From: Macrostomum hystrix
Lineage: Eukaryota; Platyhelminthes; Macrostomidae
Reading direction: 5' to 3'
Assembly: GCA_950097015.1 (NCBI GenBank)
Contig: CATNEN010000018.1
Coordinates: forward strand, 157,967-221,966
Length of the DNA: 64,000 nt
Below the pieces are notes generated by a model that was not told the DNA's origin, made no database searches, and saw only the letters and a list, made by a program, of their open reading frames with translations. A program made the position numbers and the translations under genes. Of the stretch, positions 1 through 11,000 are shown piece by piece. Within the stretch, counting starts at the first letter, position 1; each line of letters opens with the position of its first letter.

Positions 1-236
1 ATTGGACACCCTGACACCCTGTCTTAGCCATACACATGAAACCATCTGTGATTGGACACCCTGTCTTAGCCATACACATGAAACCATCTGTGATTGGACA
101 CCCTGTCTTAGCCATAGAATGAAACCATCTGTGATTGGACACCCTGTCTTAGCCATACACATGAAACCATCTGTGATTGGACACCCTGTCTTAGCCATAG
201 ACATGAAACAGTGGACACATTGGACACCCTGCCGAG
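1..236. repeat. 42-bp tandem repeat, left copy
   Basis: About five and a half units of 42 bp, each containing attggacaccctgtcttagc followed by a segment with acatgaaaccatctgtg. The array is cut by the window start. Its counterpart is at 54274-54530. No coding role is supported. Confidence 0.93.
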
Positions 237-1349
237 TGATATATAGTACAAAATAGGCTTACAGAAGGACAGCTTGCATACTCTGTCCGACCTGGAGTAT
301 TGTAGCATGTCGCATAATCTGAGTAGGAAGGCTCAACCAGACTCAAAGATTTCAGATCGATAAGGCTGAGAAGAAAGAAATTTGATCTACAAAAGGCGGA
401 TGAAACGAAAGTAGACAGCAGAGCACAGAGCAAATAGTGATTGATCTTCAATAAAGTGCAACAAGTTAAAAATGGGAAACAGCTTGGGCCGCGGTTCGTT
501 AGCTGCCTGTGCAAAAGTACTAAAATAACCTTGCTTTTCGGTCAGTGAGTTGAGACTGCTCTGGTTGGACTCGAGCCTAGCCCTGTCTCATTAGGACCCG
601 CCGTGAGCATGAGAGGAAGCAATACGTGAGTTGGGGTGCGTGAATTCGCCTGTGTGAGTTTTTGCGCCCAGTGCGATTCGTCAGTAGAGCACATTTGATT
701 TGAGCAGTGGTGCTCAACTATAACTAGCCAGCTGGTGTGAGACATTGCCGCGTGTTTTCTTTAACGAAGGAATTTTGATTCGCCTGCCCTGGGGACTGCC
801 CGCAGGCAAGACACAAATGTACTTTTGTGAATCACAATCTGCGCTTCAGTCAGCAGTAAATTGGCTCCTCGTAGGTTAAAGCTTATAGGACTTCAGCCTG
901 AGAGTCCTGACGATCAGATTTCACTGCTGGTGCTCAACAACTGTCTTATTTTCTCTTCAATTCGTGGCGGCAGACCGAAAATTATTAAAGGTCATGACGA
1001 CGGTTACGATTTTTTCTGTCGATTGATTATTTACTAATTAATTTCTTTTCAATGGTCAGTCTGCGTCTTTTGACGGGGGTGCATCAGTTTCTCGGGATGT
1101 TTTGTGTCTCACTGCAATGCCCAGCAAATCGATGGACTCTGGGCCTGACCTAAATTTGAGTCGCCTGTCGCGCTCAGCTCAGCTATCGACTGGCGTAATC
1201 ACATGGTTGCCATGGTAACACTGCGCTTACCTGTTGATAGAAATGTTAGATGCTCACCATCGATTCAGGCCGAGTTATTTTGCATTCGATCTAGAAAGAC
1301 TCACCTGGAGATTGAACAGCCAAAAACTCATGAACATCTACAATTTATC
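237..1349. other. non-repetitive DNA 5' of the VNTR gene, left copy
   Basis: This stretch holds no convincing exon. A TATA-like gatatatagtac lies at 238-249. A tiny ORF at 472-528 (start context aaaaATGG, 18 codons, beginning MGNSLGRG, which looks like an N-myristoylation start) is preserved exactly at 54768-54824 in the other copy. Both are weak signals. The rest reads as ordinary intergenic or intronic DNA. Confidence 0.5.
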
Positions 1350-2280
1350 TCTACCAAGCAGTCTCTATACCAATGTGTGTACACTAGCTCATCTGCATTC
1401 TATCCCTACCAAGCAGTCTCTATACCAATGTGTGTACAATAGATCATCTGCATTCTATCCCTACCAAGCAGTCTCTATACCAATGTGTGTACAATAGATC
1501 ATCTGCATTCTATCCCTACCAAGCAGTCTCTATACCAATGTGTGTACACTAGCTCATCTGCATTCTATCTCTACCAAGCAGTCTCTATACCAATGTGTGT
1601 ACACTAGCTCATCTGCATTCTATCTCTACCAAGCAGTCTCTATACCAATGTGTGTACACTAGCTCATCTGCATTCTATCTCTACCAAGCAGACTCTATAC
1701 CAATGTGTGTACACTAGCTCATCTGCATTCTATCTCTACCAAGCAGACTCTATACCAATGTGTGTACACTAGCTCATCTGCATTCTATCCCTACCAAGCA
1801 GTCTCTATACCAATGTGTGTACACTAGCTCATCTGCATTCTATCCCTACCAAGCAGTCTCTATACCAATGTGTGTACACTAGCTCATCTGCATTCTATCC
1901 CTACCAAGCAGTCTCTATACCAATGTGTGTACACTAGCTCATCTGCATTCTATCCCTACCAAGCAGTCTCTATACCAATGTGTGTACACTAGCTCATCTG
2001 CATTCTATCCCTACCAAGCAGTCTCTATACCAATGTGTGTACACTAGCTCATCTGCATTCTATCTCTACCAAGCAGTCTCTATGCCAATGTGTGTACACT
2101 AGCTCACCTGCATTCTATCCCTACCAAGCAGTCTCTATACCAATGTGTGTACACTAGCTCATCTGCATTCTATCTCTACCAAGCAGACTCTATACCAATG
2201 TGTGTACACTAGCTCATCTGCATTCTATCCCTACCAAGCAGACTCTATACCAATGTGTGTACACTAGCTCATCAATATTC
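1350..2280. repeat. 54-bp tandem repeat, left copy
   Basis: About 17 units of 54 bp containing ctaccaagcagtctctatac and caatgtgtgtacactagctc, with scattered single-base variants (gtctct/gactct, tatcc/tatct). The right copy at 55648-56800 has about 21 units, so the array has changed length since the duplication. Confidence 0.95.
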
Positions 2281-2621
2281 TATTTAGCAAGCGGGTAAAG
2301 GTAGAAAGTTTGCTTGATCTTTTAGAAGCAGTGCAAGAGCAGCAGGCATTGTTGACACAGCAGCGTTTCTGGAGTCCCTTGCCATCTCGCCATGTAATGC
2401 GACTTGGAGTTCTTTAGGGCGAAGGAAAGCTAAATTAGTCTAGGATTGTGGCTGAGACTGGGCCGTTGCGGCGAGACCTCATGACAGCTGAGGCTTGCAC
2501 TGAGTCAACAAGGCAGGACTCGGGTCTGTTTTTTCAGCAGTATAAGAGTAAATATCTACCGAATGCACGAACCTTCGGTCGAGTTACGCGCTGTTTCTCG
2601 CTGCCTGAGTTATGTTTAAAC

Positions 2622-3653
2622 ATGGCCGAGATGTACGTACGACAGAAATTGAACCAGGCGCAGGTCGGTGAGACGCAGGTCGGTGAGACGCAGGTCGGTG
2701 AGGCGCAGTTCGGTGAGACGCAGGTCGGTGAGACGCAGGTCGGTGAGACGAAGGTCGGTGAGACGAAGGTCGGTGAGACGAAGGTTGGTAAGACGCAGGT
2801 CGGTGAGACGCAGGACGGTGAGATGAAGGTCGGTGAGATGAAGGTCGGTGAGGCGCAGGTCGGTGAGACGAAGGTCGGTGAGGCGCAGGTCGGTGAGGCG
2901 CAGGTCGGTGAGACGAAGGTCGGTGAGGCGCAGGTCGGTGAGACGAAGGTCGGTGAGGCGCAGGTCGGTGAGGCGCAGGTCGGTGAGGCGCAGGTCGGTG
3001 AGACGCAGGTCGATGAGACGAAGGTCGGTGAGACGAAGGTCGATGAGACGCAGGTCGGTGAGACGCAGGTCGGTGAGGCGCAGGTCGGTGAGGCGCAGGT
3101 CCGTGAGGCGCAGGTCGATGAGACGAAGGTCGGTGAGGCGCAGGTCCGTGAGGCGCAGGTCCGTGAGGCGCCAATGGTTCGCAGAATTCGCCATTCGACC
3201 AGCAGCAACTGTGTCGCACAGCAGTCACAAGCAATGGAGCAGCCACGCAGGCACAGCACTATCTTTCCGCAGCAACAACATCTTGTACTTCAGCGTCCTA
3301 GGCGAGGTAGAATGTTCAGTCTATTTCATTGGGAAAGCGCCGCTGAAGCTCTGCGATGGCAACAGCCAGCTGGTACAAAGTAAGATTACGGAAATGAAAG
3401 TTAACAACTTTGCGTACCATAGCTTTCAATTAGTAGAACATTTTATGACCATATTCAATGATTGGGATTTGAGTAAACATGAATTCAAGTAAGTTGAAAT
3501 TTTATTGAATCGGGATTTCAGTGAAACAATATTTCAAAAAACTGGGATTTGAAAGAATCGGGATTTAATTTTGATTTTGATTTGAGTTATTTGGGATTTC
3601 AGTGAATTGTGTTTGAGAAAGAAAGCTTGACTTTGTTGTTAATTTTCAGCCGT

Positions 3654-3691
<38 letters not shown>

Positions 3692-4085
3692 TCCCAGCTG
3701 CCCTACGCGCCGCTTTCAATCAGCGGACAACTATTATCCTATAGCCTACGTGCTGCGGGAAGAGGACTTGCAGTCCGCGGACACTCACCCGGTCTCCGAG
3801 CGGACTCGCACCGTGGAGCTGCTGCCCCAGGCTGACGGCCGGGACGCCACCGTTCGCATTGTTGCTGAAGCCCGGCTAGCGCCGACGCAGCCACCGGAGC
3901 GGCCGCCGCATCTGCCGGCGTCGCCCTACGCCTACGTGCCGGGGCGACGGCTGGCACCGAGCCGCTCAACAGAAGCTGCTCCGTCAGAAACGAGGCGCAG
4001 GCCAGCCTCTTCAACTGTGGCAGCAGTCGGAGCGAGTGAGTCAAGCAGAGTCAGGCAGTTGGTGGCAAGGTTTCAAGATGGGTAG
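2622..4085 (+). CDS. pentapeptide-repeat and polyglutamine protein, left copy (two exons)
   Basis: The family is not recognised. The model is exon 1 at 2622-3379 and exon 2 at 3650-4085. The donor is aaa|gtaaga and the acceptor attttcag|ccgtcag, with a 270-bp intron. Exon 1 ends two bases into a codon and exon 2 supplies one, so the join is in frame (397 aa). Order: MAEMYVRQKLNQ, about 34 copies of VGE[TA][QK], a Gln/Arg-rich linker, 12 glutamines encoded by CAG, then a proline- and arginine-rich tail ending RQLVARFQDG. The ATG context is aaacATGG. An upstream ATG at 2481 is also in frame here, but the other copy carries TGA at 57112 between the two, so 2622 is the start both copies can use. 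The A-to-G difference in the glutamine stretch (3280 region) is silent in this frame and a missense change in the rival frame, which favours this frame. Confidence 0.6.
2658..3172. repeat. 15-bp coding VNTR, left copy
   Basis: About 34 units of 15 bp (caggtcggtgagacg with a few variants) inside exon 1, encoding VGETQ-type pentapeptides. Because the period is a multiple of three and the unit lacks stops, several frames on both strands stay open through it. Only the frame that splices to the polyQ exon is supported. The right copy has about 25 units. Confidence 0.95.
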
Positions 4086-4138
4086 CTGTCTACTCAAGAC
4101 CCTGGCTTATCTATGGTAGAAACTGCTCGTCAAGTTGA

Positions 4139-4347
4139 TAACCTGTTCGTCAAGCTCATACCTGTTCGTCAAGCTCATACCTGTTCGTCAAGCTCATACC
4201 TGTTCGTCAAGCTCATACCTGTTCGTCAAGCTCATACCTGTTCGTCAAGCTCATACCTGTTCGTCAAGCTCATACCTGTTCGTCAAGCTCATACCTGTTC
4301 GTCAAGCTCATACCTGTTCGTCAAGCTCATACCTGTTCGTCAAGTTA
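4139..4347. repeat. 19-bp tandem repeat in the 3' flank, left copy
   Basis: About 11 units of cctgttcgtcaagctcata beginning some 50 bp after the stop codon and so probably lying in the 3' UTR. The right copy has about 23 units. Confidence 0.93.
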
Positions 4348-4463
4348 TTACCTCCTATCCTTAAAAGTAATTGTTAAAAATGTTTTCTCATGTATGTTTG
4401 TCAAAATGGTTTAAATTTGAGGCCAAAAGTTAAAAACCTAAATTTGCAATTATCAGAGATTTG

Positions 4464-4469
4464 AATAAA
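4464..4469 (+). promoter_or_regulatory. polyadenylation signal AATAAA for the left VNTR gene
   Basis: The hexamer aataaa lies about 380 bp after the stop at 4085, in AT-rich DNA typical of a 3' end. The same hexamer is kept at 59080-59085 in the other copy. A second aataaa follows about 110 bp downstream. Confidence 0.45.
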
Positions 4470-5029
4470 CGTTAATGTTAAAAAATATCAGTTGAAAGCT
4501 TTGGCAAATGCGTGACACTTTGATAAGTGCATGCGCATTGACATGGAAAACAGCATGGTGTTATCGTATCGAATGCGCAATAAATATTGACCCTTAACCA
4601 AAAACATCCTGCATCGAAACGATAAGGCTATAAAAAGTTAAAAGGACATGGCATCGTCTTCTACCTTTTTAGATTTTTGTGTCAGAAATTAACTAATATG
4701 TTGCACAAATTAATCAAAGATCAAGACATCCTTGTTAAAATCTATCTGTTGATTTTCAGATATCAATTTTTACGTTAATCTACTTACCTCTAGAAATCGA
4801 ACCGCGAGGGTGGCTTCAAGTGTGTCACAAAATTAGTTCTTTCTTATCGTTTTATCTTATTTGTCAATTTTTTATAACTGCTACCTAATGCAGAGCTACC
4901 TAATACATTGCATTTAATTCAAGCCGTGAGCACTTAATTGCGATATTGAGGTACTGCTCAAATACACAAGTACATGATTGGGACTGCGAGCAGTTACGGG
5001 ATTGCAGACAAGTCTCATAATTGAAAACT
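4470..5029. other. AT-rich flank, left copy
   Basis: This is non-repetitive AT-rich DNA shared with 59086-59665. Near 4578 the right copy has gained a few bases plus a short ataaatata-type expansion. I see no gene, RNA or element here. Confidence 0.5.
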
Positions 5030-5934
5030 CTTCTCTTCTCTTCTCTTCTTCTCTTCTCTTCTCTTCTCTTCTTCTCTTCTCTTCTCTTCTCTTATTCTCC
5101 TCTCTTCTTCTCTTCTCTTTTCCTCTTCTCTTCTTCTCTTCTCTTCTCTTCTCTTCTCCTCTCCTCTTCTCTTCTCTTCTTCTCTTCTCCTCTCTTCTCT
5201 TCTCTTCTTCTCTTCTCTTCTTCTCTTCTTCTTTCCCCTTCTCTTCTCTTCTCTCTTTTCTTCTCTCCTCTTCTCTTCTCTTCTCTTCTTCTCTTCTCTC
5301 CTCTCCTCTTCTCTTCTCTTCTCTCTTTTCTTCTCTTCTCTTCTCTTCTCTTCTCTCCTCTTCTCTTCTCTTCTCCTCTCCTCTTCTCTTCTCTTCTCTT
5401 CTCCTCTCCTCTTCTCTTCTCTTCTTCTCTTCTCCTCTTCGCTTCTTCTCTTCTCTTCTCTTCTCTTCTCTCCTCTTCTCTCCTCTTCTTTTCTCTTCTC
5501 TTCTCTTCTCTCCTCTTCTCTCCTCTTCTTTTCTCTTCTTCTCTTCTCTTCTCTTCTCTTCTTCTCTTCTCTTCTCTTCTCCTCTCCTCTCCTCTCCTCT
5601 CCTCTTCTCTCCTCTTCTCTTCTTCTCTTCTCCTCTTCTCCTCTCTTCTCTTCTCTCCTCTTCTCTCCTCTTCTCTTCTCTTCTCTTCTCTTCTCTTCTC
5701 TTCTCTTCTTCTCTTCTCCTCTCTTCTCTTCTCTCCTCTTCTCTCCTCTTCTCTTCTCTTCTCTTCTCTTCTCTTCTCTTCTCTTCTTCTCTTCTCCTCT
5801 TCTCTTCTTCTCTTCTCCTCTCTTCTCTTCTCTCCTCTTCTCTCCTCTTCTCTCCTCTTCTCTCCTCTCCTCTCCTCTTCTCTTCTCTTCTCTTCTCTTC
5901 TTCTCTTCTCCTCTTCTTTTCTTCTCTTCTCCTG
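5030..5934. repeat. polypyrimidine tract 1 (TTCTC-type)
   Basis: About 900 bp of almost pure C/T on the plus strand, built from ttctc and cttctc blocks. It starts where the left duplicated segment ends and stops at ctcttctcctgatgt. Open frames of around 300 codons cross it only because pyrimidine-only DNA cannot form stop codons. Unlike the two 5-kb tracts it does not end at a splice acceptor. Confidence 0.97.
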
Positions 5935-5946
5935 ATGTAAAAAAAC

Positions 5947-6021
5947 GAATCCGGCGGACACTGATTCGTCAGGCTCCATCTGATATGGTTAGGTATAAAG
6001 TGATCTGAGTCCGCCGGATTC
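5947..6021. repeat. perfect 13-bp inverted repeat
   Basis: gaatccggcggac at 5947-5959 is exactly reverse-complementary to gtccgccggattc at 6009-6021, with a 49-bp spacer. It sits about 12 bp beyond the end of C/T tract 1. It could be a short hairpin or the ends of a very small element; no flanking duplication is evident. Confidence 0.6.
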
Positions 6022-6657
6022 AGATTTCATGCCCACAGCGGATCTGAATAGGACTGTCATTTTAATGCTTATTATTTTACTACTATAAGTAAGCAGTTGA
6101 GCTTTTAAGCAATAAATCTTTTGAACCTTCGAATCGTATTTTGATTTGACTGTGTTATATTTTCAAAATGATGATAAAACACATGGAAATTGCGGTTGCA
6201 TACATCATGAATAATATAGAGCATAAGCTCATTTTTATTGGTACGAGAACGAGTATATAATTGTAATATGGAACTTTACGAATTACAATTCGCAATTTGA
6301 ATTACACTTCACGTGTAGTGGCGGATCCAGGATTTTAAAAGTCCATGTAGGGTGTAGTGGAGGACATGTGAGTACAGAAGCTAGAAGCAAAGTATTTGCG
6401 TGTATGTACTGCATGTATGCGCAAGACAAGATCTTGAGAATATAATACTCTTACAGTGCTTGCATATAATTTAGAACATGGAGCAGCGCAAATGAAACTA
6501 ATTTTAATGGGTGTGGAATTAAAAAAGTGGCTTAACTTGAATGTGATGCCAGTGAAAACCCGTAACAACAGCTAGAGTTCGTGCAATTCTTTTATGCAGT
6601 TCATTAATTTAATGCACTGAGCCTCAGAGGAGTCTAAACCCCAAATGGAGTCAAACC

Positions 6658-6737
6658 GCAATTATTAGGTGCTTAAAAATTTGAAAAATTATGCTGGCTC
6701 ACATTCCCACTCGATTCCCGCAGCACACTCCACATCA
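6658..6737 (-). repeat. dispersed 80-bp repeat, copy 1 (minus orientation)
   Basis: On the minus strand this reads tgatgtggagtgtgctgcgg, then gaatcgagtgggaatgtgag, then an A/T-rich end with tttttcaaattttt. It matches 44254-44334 and 50431-50507 on the plus strand at about 90%. The function is unknown. The reverse strand contains actcgattcccg, which looks like a tRNA B box, so a short-element origin is possible. Confidence 0.85.
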
Positions 6738-6830
6738 GTGGAATATTCAAATATTCAATTTCATACTGTCTACTATGAGTAAAACGCCAAGTAGAATAGC
6801 AGATGTTTCCCACCGACTTCATTTTCATTC

Positions 6831-6836
6831 TTTATT
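6831..6836 (-). promoter_or_regulatory. polyadenylation signal AATAAA (minus)
   Basis: The minus strand reads AATAAA about 75 bp after the stop at 6909 of the minus-strand two-exon gene, which is a sensible 3' end for it. Confidence 0.4.
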
Positions 6837-6908
6837 TTTGCCTTTTCGTCTGTAATACGCTTGTTTTCCAAAATTCCATTTAATTTTTTTGCATTTGAGT
6901 AAGAATGG

Positions 6909-7864
6909 TCAGAACGAGAATGGATCTGGACAATATATGAAAGAGTAGAATGCCCATAGTCTCTTACCTATGAAAACCTGTTTGGCATTCTCAAAGGCAA
7001 GTTGGTGCTCTATCAGCATGCAGTCCAGTACTTCCGTCCGGCATTTTTCGAGCATGCCTCGGCCACTCCAGTTCACAACGACCTGCATTCGTGGAGCCAG
7101 GCACTTGTTCATCATCCGGCGGACTGTTTCCGGCAGTGTAGCGCACCGGCAACCCAACAGATGAGGCCCCTGAGATTTTTTTCTCAAAATTAGATGTCTT
7201 CAAATCAAATATATATAAAAAGGAACATAGCACTGCTTACAAGGCTAGACTGCAACTGCCTTGATGAGATGAACTTGATGTACTCCGCCCAGGAGTCTAT
7301 AGCCTCGAACTGCGGACGGTGTTGCTGAGGGTTGGAGCGACCAGCAAACGAAGCTGCGATGCCTTCTAGGAGTGGCAGCACCCGATCCTCTAGCTGCTTG
7401 ATGCGACGAACTGCGTCGCAACTGCGGCGAGCAGCCAGCATGGTTAGATGCGCCACCCCACTTGCCGACTCTGCCTCTTTTCCGACACTGGACAGGTACT
7501 GACGAATGTGAAGCACTGCAGCTGGATGGAGCCTGTCGATGCCGCAGTCTCCATCGAAGCCGTCACCATCGACGCTACCTGATGTGTACGTAAGCTTCGG
7601 AGTCACTGAAGCAGCGTACGGTTTCTGCGTAGGCGCTGTTGTGGGCGTCAGCTTAGGCGGTACCGACGGCGTCACCACCATAGATCTTGGCGTCCCCACC
7701 TCATTTGTTGCACCAAGCCTTGCTGGTAGCAGCGCGGTGTTGATCGCTGGAAGAGCCACTAGTTCCGCATTGAGCGACGTTGAGGCGGTTGAGCGCCTCG
7801 GCTTCTGAGGCCGCCGGTCGGTGTTGTTGCCTCCTTCGTCGCCTGACGTGACGACGGACTGCAT
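6909..7864 (-). CDS. small two-exon gene, DUF4806/BEN-like C-terminus (tentative)
   Basis: Exon 1 is 7864-7241 (208 codons) and exon 2 starts at 7169. The donor CTT|GTAAGC and the acceptor aaatctcag|GGG bound a 71-bp intron and keep phase 0. Reading on to the stop at 6909 gives 294 aa. A second good donor (AG|GTAAG at 6967) means exon 2 might instead end at 6968 and continue elsewhere. The N-terminal half is low-complexity, rich in Ser, Thr, Pro and Ala. The C-terminal part contains PETVRRMMNKCLAP and VNWSGRG, a helical, tryptophan-bearing layout that reminds me of the DUF4806 family of invertebrate nuclear proteins. That family call is weak. The ATG at 7864 is the first in frame; upstream sequence is AT-rich with no clear promoter. 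Confidence 0.55.
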
Positions 7865-8094
7865 GGGTTGGAGTTGTATGCTTTATTATTACAATTAGTA
7901 CAGTAATAAAATTATAAATATTCATGCGTTTTACTGCCCTTTAGTAATTTTTATATGCGCCTTTTTTATTTACAAATGTTTAATGATTTTGAGTTTCTTA
8001 ACTGAATAATTGTCAAACAATTTCGTTCACAAAGGTGACATTAACTTACCTTCATACTGGCGAAGCGATTCCTTCCACCCTTGTTCACCCTCTT

Positions 8095-11000
8095 CTTTTC
8101 TTCTCTTCTTTTCTTCTCTTCTCTTCTTCTTTCCCTTCCCTTCTTCTTTCCCCTTCTCTTCCCTTCTCTTCTCTCCTCTCTTCTCTTCTTTTTTCTTCTC
8201 TTCTCTTCTTTTTTCTTCTTTTTTCTTCTCTTCTCTCTTCTCCTCTTCTCTTCTCTTCTTCCCTTCTTCTTTTTTCTTCTCTTCTCTTCTCTCTTCTCCT
8301 CTTCTCTTCTCTTCTTCCCTTCTTCTTTTTTCTTCTCTTCTCTTCTCTCTTCTCCTCTTCTCTTCTCTTCTTCCCTTCTTCTCTTCTTCTCCTCTTTTCT
8401 TCTCTTCTCTTCTCTTCTCTTCTCTTCTTCTCTTCTCCTCTCTTTTCTTCTCTTCTCTTCTCTTCTCTTCTCTTCTTCTCTTCTCCTCTCTTTTCTTCTC
8501 TTCTCTTCTCTTCTTTTTTCTTCTCTTCTCTTCTCTTCTTTTTTCTTCTCTTCTCTTCTCCTCTCTTTTCTTCTCTTCTCTTCTCTTCTCTTCTCTTCTC
8601 TTCTCTCTTCTTCTCTTCTTCTCCTCTCTTCTCTTCTCTTCTCTTCTCTTCTTCTCTTCTTCTCTCTTTTCTTCTCTTCTCTTCTCTTCTCTTCTTCTCT
8701 TCTCCTCTCTTTTCTTCTCTTCTCTTCTCTTCTCTTCTCTTCTTCTCTTTTTCTCTTCTCTTCTTCTCTTCTCTTCTTTTCTCTTCTTTTCTTCTCTTCT
8801 TTTCTTCTCTTCTCTTCTCTTCTCTTCTTCCCTTCTCCTCTTCTTCTCCTCCTCTTCTCTTCTCTTCTCTTCTCTTCTTCTCTCCTCTTCTCTTCCCTTC
8901 TCTTCTCTTCTCTTCTCTTCTCTTCTTTTCTCTTCTTTTCTTCTCTTCTTTTCTTCTCTTCTCTTCTCTTCTCTTCTTCCCTTCTCCTCTTCTTCTCCTC
9001 CTCTTCTCTTCTCTCTTCTTCTCTTCTTCTCTCCTCTTCTCTTCTCTTCTCTCCTCTTCTCTTCCCTTCTCTCCTCTTCTCTTCTCTTCTTCTCTTCTCT
9101 TCTCTTCTCCTCTTCTCTTCTCTTCTCCTCTTCTCTTCTCTTCTTCTCTTCTTCTTTCCCTTCCATTCTTCTTTCCCCTTCTCTTCTCTTCTCTTCTCTT
9201 CTTCCCTTCTCCTCTTCTTCTCCTCCTCTTCTCTTCTCTCTTCTTCTCTTCTTCTCTCCTCTTCTCTTCTCTTCTCTCCTCTTCTCTTCCCTTCTCTCCT
9301 CTTCTCTTCTCTTCTTCTCTTCTCTTCTCTTCTCCTCTTCTCTTCTCTTCTCCTCTTCTCTTCTCTTCTCTCTTCTTCTCTTCTCTTCTCTTCTCTTCTC
9401 TTCTTCTCTTTTTCTCTTCTCTTGTTCTCTTCTCTTCTTTTCTCTTCTTTTCTTCTCTTCTTTTCTTCTATTCTCTTCTCTTCTCTTCTTCCCTTCTCCT
9501 CTTCTTCTCCTCCTCTTCTCTTCTCTCTTCTTCTCTTCTTCTCTCCTCTTCTCTTCTCTTCTCTCCTCTTCTCTTCCCTCTCTTCTCTTCTCTTCTTCTC
9601 TTCTCTTCTCTTCTCCTCTTATCTTCTCTTCTCCTCTTCTCTTCTCTTCTTCTCTTCTTCTTTCCCTTCCCTTCTTCTTTCCCCTTCTCTTCTCTCCTCT
9701 TCTCTTCTCTTCTTTTCTTCTCTTCTCTTCTCTTCTTTTCTTCTCTTCTTTTCTCTTCTTTTCTTCTCTTCTTTTCTTCTCTTCTCTTCTCTTCTCTTCT
9801 TCCCTTCTCCTCTTCTTCTCCTCCTCTTCTCTTCTCTTCTCTTCTCTTCTTCTCTTTTTCTCTTCTCTTCTTCTCTTCTCTTCTTTTCTCTTCTCTTCTT
9901 CCCTTCTCCTCTTCTTCTCCTCCTATTCTCTTCTCTCTTCTTCTCTTCTTCACTCCTCTTCTCTTCTCTTCTCTCCTCTTCTCTTCCCTTCTCTCCTCTT
10001 CTCTTCCCTTCTCTTCTCTTCTCTTCTCTTCTCTTCTTTTCTCTTCTTTTCTTCTCTTCTTTTCTTCTCTTCTCTTCTCTTCTCTTCTTCCCTTCTCCTC
10101 TTCTTCTCCTCCTCTTCTCTTCTCTCTTCTTCTCTTCTTCTCTCCTCTTCTCTTCTCTTCTCTCCTCTTCTCTTCCCTTCTCTCCTCTTCTCTTCTCTTC
10201 TTCTCTTCTCTTCTCTTCTCCTCTTCTCTTCTCTTCTCCTCTTCTCTTCTCTTCTTCTCTTCTTCTTTCCCTTCCATTCTTCTTTCCCCTTCTCTTCTCT
10301 TCTCTTCTCTTCTTCCCTTCTCCTCTTCTTCTCCTCCTCTTCTCTTCTCTCTTCTTCTCTTCTTCTCTCCTCTTCTCTTCTCTTCTCTCCTCTTCTCTTC
10401 CCTTCTCTCCTCTTCTCTTCTCTTCTTCTCTTCTCTTCTCTTCTCCTCTTCTCTTCTCTTCTCCTCTTCTCTTCTCTTCTCTCTTCTTCTCTTCTCTTCT
10501 CTTCTCTTCTCTTCTTCTCTTTTTCTCTTCTCTTGTTCTCTTCTCTTCTTTTCTCTTCTTTTCTTCTCTTCTTTTCTTCTATTCTCTTCTCTTCTCTTCT
10601 TCCCTTCTCCTCTTCTTCTCCTCCTCTTCTCTTCTCTCTTCTTCTCTTCTTCTCTCCTCTTCTCTTCTCTTCTCTCCTCTTCTCTTCCCTCTCTTCTCTT
10701 CTCTTCTTCTCTTCTCTTCTCTTCTCCTCTTATCTTCTCTTCTCCTCTTCTCTTCTCTTCTTCTCTTCTTCTTTCCCTTCCCTTCTTCTTTCCCCTTCTC
10801 TTCTCTCCTCTTCTCTTCTCTTCTTTTCTTCTCTTCTCTTCTCTTCTTTTCTTCTCTTCTTTTCTCTTCTTTTCTTCTCTTCTTTTCTTCTCTTCTCTTC
10901 TCTTCTCTTCTTCCCTTCTCCTCTTCTTCTCCTCCTCTTCTCTTCTCTTCTCTTCTCTTCTTCTCTTTTTCTCTTCTCTTCTTCTCTTCTCTTCTTTTCT

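Larger units (their letters stand above)
1..5030. repeat. segmental duplication, left copy (about 5 kb)
   Basis: This stretch matches 54274-59665 in the same orientation, in the same order and almost base for base outside four VNTR arrays. Reading the unique part 250-1340 against 54548-55640 I count about a dozen substitutions or small indels, so roughly 1% divergence. The four internal arrays differ in unit number between copies. The segment holds a 42-bp array, about 1.1 kb of non-repetitive DNA, a 54-bp array, a two-exon gene, a 19-bp array and about 700 bp of AT-rich sequence, then enters a C/T tract. The left edge lies outside the window. A haplotype duplicated during assembly is an alternative to a real duplication. 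Confidence 0.95.
5935..6830. other. AT-rich stretch between C/T tract and minus-strand gene
   Basis: Besides the two separately listed repeats, the phrase tagtggcggatccaggattt near 6318 resembles the terminal motif seen in many hAT-type elements. I found no matching reverse end nearby, so it is not called as an element. No coding region is supported. Confidence 0.35.

Noticed and set aside
2534-3259. Alternative frames across the 15-bp VNTR (RRRSV on plus; TCASP, SHRPA and LTDLR on minus)
   Set aside because: They are open only because the period is a multiple of three. They lack consistent splice partners, and a substitution between copies is silent only in the VGETQ frame.
6318-6340. hAT terminal motif tagtggcggatccaggattt
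   Set aside because: No matching inverted end or 8-bp duplication was found nearby, so no element can be delimited.
8027-8095. Possible minus-strand exon with donor GAAG|GTAAGT just beyond tract 2
   Set aside because: The donor is good, but the upstream side is pure purine so there is no acceptor, and its phase does not join the exon starting at 7864.
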